Source: Agromyces ramosus (lineage in GTDB: Bacteria > Actinomycetota > Actinomycetes > Actinomycetales > Microbacteriaceae). From it: a stretch of DNA of 64,000 nt. The notes below the pieces were generated by a model. That model saw nothing but the letters and a program-made list of their open reading frames with translations, searched no databases and had not been told where the DNA came from. Each line of letters opens with the position of its first letter. Position 1 is the stretch's first letter. Shown one piece after another: positions 27,191-36,003 of this stretch. Both the position numbers and the translations under genes were made by a program. The stretch spans positions 496,001 to 560,000 of the forward strand of contig NZ_SGWY01000003.1 in assembly GCF_004216665.1 (NCBI RefSeq), written 5' to 3'.

Positions 27191-28597
27191 AGCCGGCTGG
27201 CTGCGCTCGCGTCGTCGTCGCAGTTGATCGGCGATGCGTGTCGGTGACTTCGTCGCAATGCGCCAGGTGCCGCCGGGGTCGAGCCACGCCGGGGGCCGGA
27301 TGTGCGGTACGCCCCGCAGCATCCGGATCTGCCACCCCGACGTGTCGATCGTTCGGTGGTGGAACCAGCAGAGCATCACCCCGTTGTCGGGGTGGGTCGG
27401 CCCGCCCGATTCGTCGGGGATGACGTGGTGGATCTCACACCACGCCGCCGGAACGGTGCACCCGGGGATGATGCATCCGCCGTCGCGGAGCGTGATCGCG
27501 CGACGTTGATGCGGCGTGAAGCACCGCTCGGGAGAACCGAGCTGCAGGATGGCTCCTGCGTCGTCGACGACGACCGTCTGGATGCCGCCCGTGCACATCA
27601 GGTGCCGCGCGGCGCGCAGGGAGACGGGAATCTCCACGCCGTCGGCGTGGGCGACGCCATGGCCCGATTCCAGGTCGGCGGCCCTGACACTCACGAGCAC
27701 GGTGGGCGGCGCGCCCCCGATCTTGGGATGCTCCCCAGAGCGCGCCGCGGACGCCACGATCACGGCGATCACGTCATGTCGTTGCTGGTCGGGCGTTCGC
27801 GTCTCGGCCTGGGTGGCCGGATCGGCACGCTCCTCATCGGTGAGGAACCCGCCACCCGCGCGGGGCGCGAGGTGTGCATCGAAGAGGCGGGTGAGCCCGG
27901 CAGCGACCTCGGGCATGAGCTCGCCGCTCACGGCGATGAGCCCATCGCGTGCACGCCCGACGCGGAAGCCGCGGCGGCGCATCGCCCGTTCGTCGTCGGG
28001 CTCGGGTCCGTCTGCGTCGAGGTATGCCGCCCACGCCCGCGCCTGGATGCGAAGCTCGTCGGCCGTGCAGCGCACCGGCCCGCCTTCGCCTGCGCCGATC
28101 GCCTCGGCGACGAGCGACCGCTCGGCGGCCTCGCGCGCCGTGGGGTCGGCCACGGTGCCCGCGCGACCCAGCTCGCGAACGATGACGGATGCCGCGTCCG
28201 CCCCGAGCTCGCCCGCCATCAGCCACGTGGAGACGATGGGGAACTGCGCCTCGACCGGCTCGCCCGAGAACCCGACCCGGGCCCGCGTGGCTGCGCCGAC
28301 CGCAACGCGTCGCCGCGCCTCGGCGCCGGACACCTGCGTGACCCGCTCGACGAGCTCGGACGCGGACCGGCAGCCCATGCGAGCCGACAGTCGCTCGCCG
28401 CCGAGCTCGCGCCGCGACCGCTCGGCGACCTCGCCCGCGAACTCGAGGCGTCGTGCATCGACCAGGCGGCCGAGCGACTCGAGTTCTCGCATCGCGCCCA
28501 GCAGCTCGGTGTCGGAGTACAACCCGGGAGGGGCCGCCTCCGATGCGGCGAGCAGCACCGAGCGGACCTGCTCGAGTGCGTCGCGGAAGCCTTCCAT
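27185..28597 (-). CDS. DUF222 domain HNH endonuclease (13E12-repeat family)
   Basis: This protein of 470 residues has an N-terminal DUF222 helical region (residues 1 to about 330) and a C-terminal HNH nuclease with RDGGCIIPGCTVPAAWCEIHHVIPDESGGPTHPDNGVMLCWFHHR: zinc cysteines, the catalytic HH pair and the Asn. The family is heavily expanded in Microbacteriaceae and mycobacteria. Whether it nicks DNA in vivo is unknown. One copy is seen here. An upstream palindrome is listed separately. Confidence 0.93.
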   Translation of the reverse strand: MEGFRDALEQVRSVLLAASEAAPPGLYSDTELLGAMRELESLGRLVDARRLEFAGEVAERSRRELGGERLSARMGCRSASELVERVTQVSGAEARRRVAVGAATRARVGFSGEPVEAQFPIVSTWLMAGELGADAASVIVRELGRAGTVADPTAREAAERSLVAEAIGAGEGGPVRCTADELRIQARAWAAYLDADGPEPDDERAMRRRGFRVGRARDGLIAVSGELMPEVAAGLTRLFDAHLAPRAGGGFLTDEERADPATQAETRTPDQQRHDVIAVIVASAARSGEHPKIGGAPPTVLVSVRAADLESGHGVAHADGVEIPVSLRAARHLMCTGGIQTVVVDDAGAILQLGSPERCFTPHQRRAITLRDGGCIIPGCTVPAAWCEIHHVIPDESGGPTHPDNGVMLCWFHHRTIDTSGWQIRMLRGVPHIRPPAWLDPGGTWRIATKSPTRIADQLRRRRERSQPAA

Positions 28598-28960
28598 ACC
28601 GCCATCGTGCCAGCACCCACCGACATTGAACGAGCGAGAACTGCCTGATCAGGCTGTGAATAACTGCAGTCCATGCGAGCCTGTTGAGGACAAGTGACGG
28701 GCCCGGGCATGATGAGGCCATGAGCGATGGCGGAGCCCTCAGCGTGCCCGCTCCGAGTCATGGGCGAGGCGCTCTGAGAGGGTCCGCCCCGCCGATCGAT
28801 CACGGCGTCTGCCGGCCATCGGCTGCCGAGGAGGAGCATCTCGTCAGCGACATCCGCCGCCCGCTTTACCGGCCAGCCCGCATGATCCTGAACCCTCGCC
28901 GCGGGCGCGGGAGGTCGGTACGCTGAACGTGGAACCAGACCGGGGAGGGTGGTGAGTTCC
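28598..28960. other. Gap with a palindrome upstream of the HNH gene
   Basis: These 363 bases hold no gene I can support. GCCTGATCAGGC at 28643-28654 is a perfect 12-bp palindrome, 46 bases upstream of the DUF222/HNH start, and could be an operator. The remainder should contain promoters for the HNH gene and the DUF1876 gene. Confidence 0.45.
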
Positions 28961-29230
28961 ATGTCTGCGACGAAGCAGTGGAGCATCACCGTCGACATCG
29001 ACGAGCTCGAAGACACCACGTTGGCGCACGTCAGCCTGACGACACCCGGCGGTCAGGATGTGACCGGCGTCGGCCAGGCGCAGCGCAACCCGCTCGATCC
29101 GAGCGTGCCCGAGATCGGCGACGAGCTCGCCGTCGCGCGCGCGCTGCGCAACCTCGCCGAGCGACTGCTGCACACGACGGAGAAGGACATCGAGGGCGCC
29201 ACGGGCGAGTCGGCGCACCTGCACCGGTAG
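28961..29230 (+). CDS. DUF1876 (dsRBD-like) small protein
   Basis: The 89-residue protein (MSATKQWSITVDIDELEDTTLAHV..., GVGQAQRNPLDPSVPEIGDELAVARALRNLAERLL) matches DUF1876, an actinobacterial family with a double-stranded-RNA-binding-like alpha/beta fold and no assigned role. The ATG at 28961 was chosen over a GTG at 28949 because conserved sequence starts here and GGGGAGGG lies at 28942-28949. Confidence 0.85.
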   Translation: MSATKQWSITVDIDELEDTTLAHVSLTTPGGQDVTGVGQAQRNPLDPSVPEIGDELAVARALRNLAERLLHTTEKDIEGATGESAHLHR

Positions 29231-29244
29231 CGCGTGCGGCCCGG

Positions 29245-29389
29245 GCGAAGCGAGCGGATGCCGCGCCCGATTGCGCGAGCGCCGCGTTGTTGCGATTCCG
29301 CGTGTGCCGAGCGAAGCGCGCGGATGCCCCGTCCGATTGCGATGCCGTGCGGGCCAAAGCGAAGCGAGCGGATGCTCCGCCCGATTTGC
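29245..29389. repeat. Three imperfect copies of a 30-bp unit
   Basis: Copies at 29245-29274, 29311-29340 and 29359-29389 follow the pattern GCGAAGCGNGCGGATGCCNC followed by GNCCGATTGC. They lie in the gap (29231-29524) before the methyltransferase gene, together with a short GAGCAGCT(A/T)-like run near 29427-29462. The same core GAGCGGATGCC recurs in gaps at 13.6 and 17.2 kb. Confidence 0.8.
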
Positions 29390-29524
29390 AGCGCCGCGCA
29401 GCCCGAGCGGCAGCCGCGCGGATGCCGAGCAGCTTCGAGCAGCTACGAGCAGTTAGGAGCAGCACCCCACCACCCGGCGACCCGCCGGTTGACGCACCCA
29501 CGCCGCCGCGACGAGGCTGGCGGC

Positions 29525-30199
29525 ATGGCTGACTCCACCCCTGAGAACTGGCGTCGGGTCGACGACTACCTCGCCGCGACCCTGCTCGACGACGACCAGG
29601 CCCTGACCGAGGCGCAAACCGATTCCCTCGCTGCGGGCCTCCCCGCGATCGAGGTCACGCCGCTCGCCGGCAAGCTCCTGCACCTGCTCGCGCGCATGAC
29701 GGGGGCGCGCCGCGTGCTCGAGGTGGGCACGCTCGGCGGCTACTCGACGATCTGGCTCGCCCGAGGCATCCGCGGCGATGGTCGCGTGGTGACGCTGGAG
29801 CTCGAGCAGCGCCACGCCGACGTGGCCCGCGCCAACCTCGAACGGGCCGGCGTGTCAGACCGGGTCGAGATCATCGTGGGCCGTGCCGCCGACACGCTGC
29901 CGCGCATCGCGGAGCGTGGCGGCGAGCCCTTCGACCTGGTGTTCATCGACGCCGACAAGGAGTCGAACACGATCTACCTCGACTGGGCGATCCGCCTGGG
30001 GCATCCGGGCACCGTCATCGTCGTCGACAACGTCGGCCGCTCGGGCGACGTCGCCGACCCGGGTGCCGACGACCCGATGGTCGTCGGCACCCAGCGGGCG
30101 CTCGAGCTCCTGGGCAGCGACCCGCGGGTGGATGCCACCGCCCTGCAGACCGTCGGCGCGAAGGGGTGGGACGGGGTCGCGATCGCGATCGTCGTGTGA
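29525..30199 (+). CDS. SAM-dependent O-methyltransferase, family 3
   Basis: This 224-residue protein is a catechol-O-methyltransferase-like class I enzyme. Motif I is RVLEVGTLGGYSTIWLARGI, motif II is GRVVTLELEQRHADVA, and the metal-binding stretch is FDLVFIDADKESNTIYLDWA, then VIVVDNVGRSG. It would transfer methyl groups to a hydroxyl of a small aromatic compound, using a divalent metal. The ATG at 29525 (MADSTPENWRRVDDYLA) is the first in the conserved part. Confidence 0.93.
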   Translation: MADSTPENWRRVDDYLAATLLDDDQALTEAQTDSLAAGLPAIEVTPLAGKLLHLLARMTGARRVLEVGTLGGYSTIWLARGIRGDGRVVTLELEQRHADVARANLERAGVSDRVEIIVGRAADTLPRIAERGGEPFDLVFIDADKESNTIYLDWAIRLGHPGTVIVVDNVGRSGDVADPGADDPMVVGTQRALELLGSDPRVDATALQTVGAKGWDGVAIAIVV

Positions 30200-30207
30200 A
30201 GGAGCCG

Positions 30208-30312
30208 CTAGATGGCGGGCGTGCGGCGGTAGCCGTCACGTGAGAACTGCACCAGCGCCGACGTGATCGCCGTCGCTGCAAGCAGTCCGAGCATGAGCAT
30301 GGTTGCGAACAT
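30208..30312 (-). CDS. 34-residue single-helix membrane protein
   Basis: A perfect ribosome binding site, AAAGGAGGTG at 30326-30317, precedes an ATG at 30312 by four bases. The product starts MFATMLMLGLLAATAITSAL, one hydrophobic helix, and ends with a basic tail SRDGYRRTPAI. It lies 54 bases after the small gene 30367-30612 on the same strand, so both may be on one transcript. The frame is short, but the initiation site and the helix-plus-basic-tail design support it. Function unknown. Confidence 0.68.
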   Translation of the reverse strand: MFATMLMLGLLAATAITSALVQFSRDGYRRTPAI

Positions 30313-30366
30313 CGCGCACCTCCTTTCGGTCAGAGTCGTCATCGAGTCGTGCGTGGGCGTCTGCCG

Positions 30367-30612
30367 TCACGGCTGACTTGGGAGCGCGGCGTCGTGCCCG
30401 TGCGAGTGGCTCGGGGTGAGCGCCCGCAGCGCCCGAGACCAGGTGGAGTGCCCGGTCTGGGCCGACGTACGGTCGGGCGACGTGTTCGCGCTCGACGCGG
30501 CGTCGAGCGCCCGGCGCTCCGCCACCCGGCGGCGATACGCGTTGATGCGGTCCGCCGCTGCGACGTTGCGCTCATGCGTGGTGAGGGCCAGGTAGTCGTA
30601 GGCGAGGTCCAT
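30367..30612 (-). CDS. Small basic protein, paralogue of the 17316-17534 gene
   Basis: The 81-residue product begins MDLAYDYLALTTHERNVAAADRINAYRRRVAERR, aligned over its first 35 residues with the product of 17316-17534. The rest is Ser/Thr/His-rich and not conserved. The shared leader (hairpin plus CGAAGGGATCGGA) fixes the start at 30612. Likely soluble, helical N-terminus and disordered tail. I do not recognise it. Confidence 0.7.
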   Translation of the reverse strand: MDLAYDYLALTTHERNVAAADRINAYRRRVAERRALDAASSANTSPDRTSAQTGHSTWSRALRALTPSHSHGHDAALPSQP

Positions 30613-30618
30613 GATTCC

Positions 30619-30656
30619 GATCCCTTCGGATACGAGTGGTGGCCGTGTTTCCGGCC
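30619..30656 (-). promoter_or_regulatory. Conserved 5' leader: ribosome binding site plus hairpin
   Basis: On the minus strand the hairpin GGCCGGAAACACGGCC (30656-30641) is preceded by GGTCTCA and followed by CGAAGGGATCGGA and the start at 30612. It matches the leader of the paralogue at 17541-17577 in sequence and in spacing to the start codon. Confidence 0.6.
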
Positions 30657-30826
30657 TGAGACCACACTCCTCTCGCAGGGGCTCGCGGGAATCCGCAACG
30701 ACTACCGAGATCTCGGCGGCACGGTACCGAGGTCACGGATGCCGCGGCTGATCACCTACCGAGACGGCATGCTGCCGGGGATGAGTACTCCGGATGCCGC
30801 GGGCGGCGTCGCCGGACGCTCGATCC

Positions 30827-31588
30827 TCACTGCTGGAACACCAACGAGTCGATGACCGGCTGCAGCTGGGATCGGAACTCCTCGGGGCTGTGCTGCGCCA
30901 CGGCGTTGGTGATCTCGAGCGTCACGTTGCCGTCGCCCCATTCGAGGAGGACGAGCCGAACGTCGAGGTCGTGGAGGATCACGTGATGAAGATCCGAGAC
31001 GCCGTCCCCGATGATGAGCGGGATCCCCACGTTGCCATCGAAGCTGCAGGTCGCCACGCCCGGCTCGAGCGAGAGGTCGACCTGGAGCCCTTCGAGCCCC
31101 CCGACGGTGACCGGCAGCGGCTCGGACACGATGAGACCTGGGACCGACTGGTACCAGTCCACCAGCTCCGTCGGCGTGATCCCGACGCCGTCCTGCCACG
31201 CCTCCCTGCAGTCGATCGCAGCCGCGTGGATGTTGCTGTAGATGCCGAGGTAGCTGCCACCACGTGCGCTCTCCTGGCTGTCCTGCTGCTGGAAGAGCCA
31301 GAAGTTGCCCGGCAGGTCCTCGAAGTTCGTCCACCCGTCGGGAACGGTGTAGTCGATCTGCGGTTCGAACGTGGTCGTGCGGTATTCGCCGGCGGTGAGC
31401 GGGCCGAGGCAACTGCCGCCGTGGGGGTTCGGGCAGAACGACGCGCCCGACGAGTTCGATCCGGAGCCGTCGACGGCTGGTCCTGAACTCGGGGCGGCGG
31501 CGTCGGAGCTCGGCGACGAGCACCCGCTGAGCAGTGCGATGAAGGCCGCGGCGACGAGGGCGCCGGATGCGGCGGTGCGCGTGTACAT
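30827..31588 (-). CDS. Secreted lipoprotein, function unknown
   Basis: This 253-residue protein begins with a lipoprotein signal (ALVAAAFIALLSGCSS, lipobox LSGC). The mature part has a Ser/Ala-rich linker and then a folded domain (GEYRTTTFEPQIDYTVPDGWTNFEDLPGNFWLF, PVTVGGLEGLQVDLSL, LRLVLLEWGDGNVTLEI-type strands). Such domains occur in actinobacterial lipoproteins without a known role. It is divergent from the BTAD-STAND-WD40 regulator with 132 bases between the starts, so it may be its target or part of the same sensing system (inference). Confidence 0.8.
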   Translation of the reverse strand: MYTRTAASGALVAAAFIALLSGCSSPSSDAAAPSSGPAVDGSGSNSSGASFCPNPHGGSCLGPLTAGEYRTTTFEPQIDYTVPDGWTNFEDLPGNFWLFQQQDSQESARGGSYLGIYSNIHAAAIDCREAWQDGVGITPTELVDWYQSVPGLIVSEPLPVTVGGLEGLQVDLSLEPGVATCSFDGNVGIPLIIGDGVSDLHHVILHDLDVRLVLLEWGDGNVTLEITNAVAQHSPEEFRSQLQPVIDSLVFQQ

Positions 31589-31720
31589 GAGGTTGTCCTT
31601 CCCGGGTGAATCGGCTGTGGTATCCCACTCTCTGCGGCACGGTTTCCCCGCGGCTTCCGCCGGTATCCATCCGGTTTCCGCCGCATTGACGCGAGCACAC
31701 CGCAGGCGGATGATCGTCGC

Positions 31721-34700
31721 GTGAGCATCCGCGTGCTCGGTCCGGTCGAGGTCGACGGCGGTCAGGCACTCCGGCCACGCGACCGGAACGTGCTGGCCGC
31801 ACTGGTCGTGCGAGGCGGCCGGACGGTGTACCCCGCTGACCTCGCGGAGGCGGCATGGGGCGAGAACCCGCCGACGACGTGGAGCAAGCAGGTGCAGATC
31901 TGCATCGTCCGCCTGCGAAAGGCCCTCTCTCACGATGCGATCCAGACTTCGCGCGACGGCGGCTATCTCCTGGCCATGGACCGGGTGACGGTCGATGCCG
32001 ATCGACTCGAGGAGCTCATCGCACGCGGACGTGAGTTCCTCGCGACCGGCGAAGCGGACCGCGCCGCGACCGCACTGGCACGGGCGCTCGCCCTGGTGCG
32101 CGGCGAGCCGTATCGTGCGATCGAGCACTGGCCACCGGCCGCGACCGAAGCCGAACGGCTCATCGAAGTCATCCGCTCCGCCGAGGACGACCTGCTCGAT
32201 GCGCACCTCGCGCTCGGCCAGCACCGGGAAGCCGTCGGCGAGGCCGGCGCCTTGGTCGCGCAGGATCCGCTGCGGGAACGCCGATGGGCAGGGCTCGCGC
32301 TCGCGCAGTATCGGTGCGGCCGCCAGGCCGACGCGCTCGAGTCCATCCATCGGGCCCGGATGCTGCTTCGCGAGCAGCTCGGCATCGATCCGGGTCCCGA
32401 TCTGCTGGGCCTCGAGCAGCGGATCCTCCATCAGGACGCCTCGCTCGACGACATCGCGGAGCCACGCCCGGTCTCGACGTCCTGCCCGTACAAGGGGCTC
32501 GCGCCGTTGGGCGTCGGGGACCAGCTCTTCGGCCGCGACGCCGACGTCGCCGAGTTGCTCGAGCGAAGCGGGGCGACGGGACTCCTGGTCATCGCCGGGC
32601 CCTCTGGATCCGGGAAGTCGTCGCTCGTCCGGGCTGGGCTCGTGCCCGCGCTCGAGCGCCGGGGCCGCCGGTGCCGCGTGACCGTCCCGGGCCCCACCGG
32701 CGCGATCGAGGTGCCGGACGGATCGGATGCGTCGACCGTGCTCATCATCGATCAGTTCGAGCACGCCCTTCTGGGGGATCGACCGCCCGACACGGTGCGG
32801 TCGGATCTCTCCGCGCTCGCTCAGCATGCGGCATCCCGAGCGCTCATGATCATCGTCGTGCGCGCGGACCAGCTCGCGGCCCTCGGCATCGAACCGGCGA
32901 TCGGCCGGCTCGCCGAGGAGAACCTCCACTTCGTCACGGCGCCGATCGGACCGGCGTTGCGCGAGGCGATCGAACGCCCCGCGATCGAGGCCGGCCTACG
33001 CGTGGAGCCGGGTCTGGTCGACCTCGTGATGCGCGACACCGAGGACGAGCCCGGGGCACTGCCCATGATGTCGCACGCCCTCGCCGAGACGTGGCAACGC
33101 CGCGACGGGAACGTGCTCACCGTGGAGGCGTACCGTGCGTCGGGCGGCATCCGGGGGGCCGTGGCTCGCACGGCCGACCGGGTGTACGAGAGCCTGGCGG
33201 AACCGCAGCGTCGCGCCGTCCGTTCGGTGCTGTTGCGTCTCGTCGTCCCCTCGGTCGACGGGCTGCCGATGCGGTCCCGGGTGGCGAGCGGCGCGCTGCA
33301 GAAGAACCCGGAATGGGACGAGGTCGTCTCTCGACTCATCGCCGCCCGACTCGTCACGGCCGAGGACGGCGCATTGGAGATCTCCCACGAGGCCCTCGCG
33401 CGGGCGTGGCCAAGACTCCGGTCGTGGCTGGACGAGGATGCTGCCGGCCTCCGCCTCCTCCGCCATCTCTCGGCGGCCGCGGAGGGATGGGAGAGCCTCG
33501 GGCGGCCCGACAGCGAGCTCTATCGCGGCGCTCGCCTGCAGGCGGCTGAGGAGTATCGGGAGGCCGGTTCGCCCGATCTCACCGCGGCGGAGCGCGACTT
33601 CCTCGATGCATCGATGGCTCGTTCGGCATCCGAGCAGGACGCGATGCGCGAGCAGGCCAGGCGCGAAGCGCGGCAGAACCGTCGCCTGCGCATCCTCCTC
33701 GCTGCGTCCGCCGCCCTGCTCCTCGTGACGGTGGGTGCGGTCGTCGTCGCCCAGCGACAGGGAGCCGACGCGCGCGACCAGGCGGAGCAGGCCACGATCG
33801 AGGCGATCGTGAACCGCTCACTGGCACTCCGCAGCACCGACCGCGACATCGCGGCGCTCCTCGCAGTGGAAGCGCACCGTCGCTGGCCGGATGACCCGCG
33901 AGTGACCGGCGCACTCCTGGGCACGTTCACGACGGATGTGGGGATCGTCGGGAACGACTACCTCGACGATGCCAGGTCGCTTCGCGGCGCGATGCTCCCC
34001 GGAGGAAGCCTGGCGCTCGTGGCGCGAGACGGGACGCGTCCGGCGATCGTGGACGTCGCAACGGGACGGGTGGTCGCGGCCATCGAGATGCCGGAAGGCC
34101 ACGGGCCCGTGCACGGCAGCGGGGTGTCGGTCAGCGCGGACGGGAGCCGGGCGGCGGTGCTCGTCGCCGTTCCGCAGGCCGAGTGCGGCGACGACGGCGG
34201 GATCACCGAAGGCGGGACCTGCGGCGCGTTCGTGGTGTACGACCTGGAATCCGGCGAGGCGCTGGTCGGGCCGATCGTGACGCCCGACGGTCCCGGAGGT
34301 GTTGCGATCTCGCCGGATGGCACGTCGGTCGGCGTCGTAGGAGGCGGGAGTGGCGTCGTCATGCTCTACGACGTCGAGGAGCAACGCCTCGTCGGAGTAG
34401 TTCCGGGACTCCCGGTTCCCTCCGCTGGTCCCGGCTGGGCGGCGACCAGTGCGGTGACCTTCGGGCAGGACGGACGCCTGTACGCCGGATCGGCAGCCGG
34501 ACCCATCCGTGCCTTCCGCGCCGACACGGGGGAGCTGGACGCGACACTGGACGTCCCGACCGGGCACTCGAACCGGCACCTCGCGATCGGGTCCGACGGC
34601 GTGCTCGTCGCCGCCGGGACTGCGGGGCTCGTCGCCCTCGACTCCACGTCTGGAACGCCGCGCTGGACGGTCGGCCTCGGGGGCGTCAACCCGGATCCGT

Positions 34701-35941
34701 GCCCGTGGTTCGCCGCGTCCGTCGCGACCGAGCGCCTCTACTGCGGCAGCCACTACGGAGAGATCGAGGAACGCGACCGTCTCACCGGTCAGCGCACCGG
34801 CCGAATCCTCGACACGCAACTCGGCGATGTGGGCGACCTCGCCGTCACGCCTGACGGATCGGAGCTGGTCGTCTTCGGCGCGGAGACCCCGGCCATCACC
34901 AGGTGGCGACTCGACGGCAGCGGGCCGGTGACCACCCGCATCGCGGACGGCTACGCGGCGATGGACCGCTTCGGGTACGAAGATGACACGCTGCTGGTGG
35001 CCCGACGGCCGGCGGAGGCCACGATCGACGACGACTTCACCGATTACGCGCTGTGGGATGTCGATGAGGATCGGATGCTCGACGACATCCCGCAGGATCT
35101 GCAGAACCAACTCCAGGGCATCGGCTGGGTCGGACGCGGCCTGCTCAGCGGGATGGACACGTCGGCTGGTCTCCTCCGCTGGTACGACACCGACGGCCGA
35201 TCGCTCGTCGACGGCCCTCGCATCGGGGGCGAGTGCGATCACATCTGGCCCTCCGCTGACGGGAGCCGCGCGTACTGCGGCGGCGCCAACGGGCAGGTTC
35301 AGGCGATCGATGCCGTCAGCCGGACCCTCGTCGGTCCGACGATGCAGGTGGATGGTCACGTCTGGTCGGTCTCGGCGACCCGCGGAGGCGAGCGGGTGGT
35401 GGTGAGCTCGGCGACGGAGAGTGGATCCCGAACGGTCGTCTTCGATGCGGCGGGGCGCGTGCTCGCGGGCCCCGCCCCAGGGGCATTCCTCACCAGCGTC
35501 AGCCTGGACGGCACGCTGATGGGCACGTCGGGCGGTGCGATCACGCGCTACGACCTCGACACCCTCGAGCCGCTGGGCGAACTCGCCGGGGCGAGCGGCG
35601 AGGTCAACACCCTGCAGTTCAGCGACGACGGCGCACTCCTGCTCGCGACGTCCAACGATCAGACCGCCTCGCTCTACGACGTCGCGACCGGCACGCGCCT
35701 GGGCGATCCGATCTCGACGAGCGCGCCCTTCATCTACCCGGCCTTCATGCAACCGGATGGCACGGCACTGGTCGTCACCGATGCGAACGGCATCGTCCGC
35801 TGGGACCTCGAGCCCGACCACCTCGCGACCGCCGCCTGCCACGTCGCAGGCCGCGATCTCTCGCCCACGGAATGGTCGACCTACCTCGCCGATCTCGGCG
35901 AGTACCGCGAGACATGCGGAGACGCGGTGCACGCCAGGTAG
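31721..35941 (+). CDS. BTAD/SARP-type regulator fused to STAND NTPase, transmembrane helix and beta-propeller
   Basis: The protein has 1406 residues. Residues 1-95 form an OmpR-like winged helix (MSIRVLGPVEVDGG, ADLAEAAWGENPPTTWSKQVQICIVRLRKAL). Residues about 95-240 are a bacterial transcriptional activation domain. Then comes an nSTAND NTPase (about 255-640) with CPYKGLAPLGVGDQLFGRD, Walker A AGPSGSGKSSL (292-301) and Walker B VLIIDQFEHAL. A hydrophobic helix (ILLAASAALLLVTVGAVVVA, about 657-677) precedes WD40-type propeller blades to the end. It should be a membrane-tethered, ATP-switch regulator that senses something through the propeller and binds DNA with its N-terminus. The start is GTG. 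Divergent from the lipoprotein gene. Confidence 0.9.
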   Translation: MSIRVLGPVEVDGGQALRPRDRNVLAALVVRGGRTVYPADLAEAAWGENPPTTWSKQVQICIVRLRKALSHDAIQTSRDGGYLLAMDRVTVDADRLEELIARGREFLATGEADRAATALARALALVRGEPYRAIEHWPPAATEAERLIEVIRSAEDDLLDAHLALGQHREAVGEAGALVAQDPLRERRWAGLALAQYRCGRQADALESIHRARMLLREQLGIDPGPDLLGLEQRILHQDASLDDIAEPRPVSTSCPYKGLAPLGVGDQLFGRDADVAELLERSGATGLLVIAGPSGSGKSSLVRAGLVPALERRGRRCRVTVPGPTGAIEVPDGSDASTVLIIDQFEHALLGDRPPDTVRSDLSALAQHAASRALMIIVVRADQLAALGIEPAIGRLAEENLHFVTAPIGPALREAIERPAIEAGLRVEPGLVDLVMRDTEDEPGALPMMSHALAETWQRRDGNVLTVEAYRASGGIRGAVARTADRVYESLAEPQRRAVRSVLLRLVVPSVDGLPMRSRVASGALQKNPEWDEVVSRLIAARLVTAEDGALEISHEALARAWPRLRSWLDEDAAGLRLLRHLSAAAEGWESLGRPDSELYRGARLQAAEEYREAGSPDLTAAERDFLDASMARSASEQDAMREQARREARQNRRLRILLAASAALLLVTVGAVVVAQRQGADARDQAEQATIEAIVNRSLALRSTDRDIAALLAVEAHRRWPDDPRVTGALLGTFTTDVGIVGNDYLDDARSLRGAMLPGGSLALVARDGTRPAIVDVATGRVVAAIEMPEGHGPVHGSGVSVSADGSRAAVLVAVPQAECGDDGGITEGGTCGAFVVYDLESGEALVGPIVTPDGPGGVAISPDGTSVGVVGGGSGVVMLYDVEEQRLVGVVPGLPVPSAGPGWAATSAVTFGQDGRLYAGSAAGPIRAFRADTGELDATLDVPTGHSNRHLAIGSDGVLVAAGTAGLVALDSTSGTPRWTVGLGGVNPDPCPWFAASVATERLYCGSHYGEIEERDRLTGQRTGRILDTQLGDVGDLAVTPDGSELVVFGAETPAITRWRLDGSGPVTTRIADGYAAMDRFGYEDDTLLVARRPAEATIDDDFTDYALWDVDEDRMLDDIPQDLQNQLQGIGWVGRGLLSGMDTSAGLLRWYDTDGRSLVDGPRIGGECDHIWPSADGSRAYCGGANGQVQAIDAVSRTLVGPTMQVDGHVWSVSATRGGERVVVSSATESGSRTVVFDAAGRVLAGPAPGAFLTSVSLDGTLMGTSGGAITRYDLDTLEPLGELAGASGEVNTLQFSDDGALLLATSNDQTASLYDVATGTRLGDPISTSAPFIYPAFMQPDGTALVVTDANGIVRWDLEPDHLATAACHVAGRDLSPTEWSTYLADLGEYRETCGDAVHAR

Positions 35942-36003
35942 CGCGTGCCGTTGCGGTGGCGCTGGTCACGGAACCCGGCTTTCTTCCACGATCCGGCCGG
36001 CGC

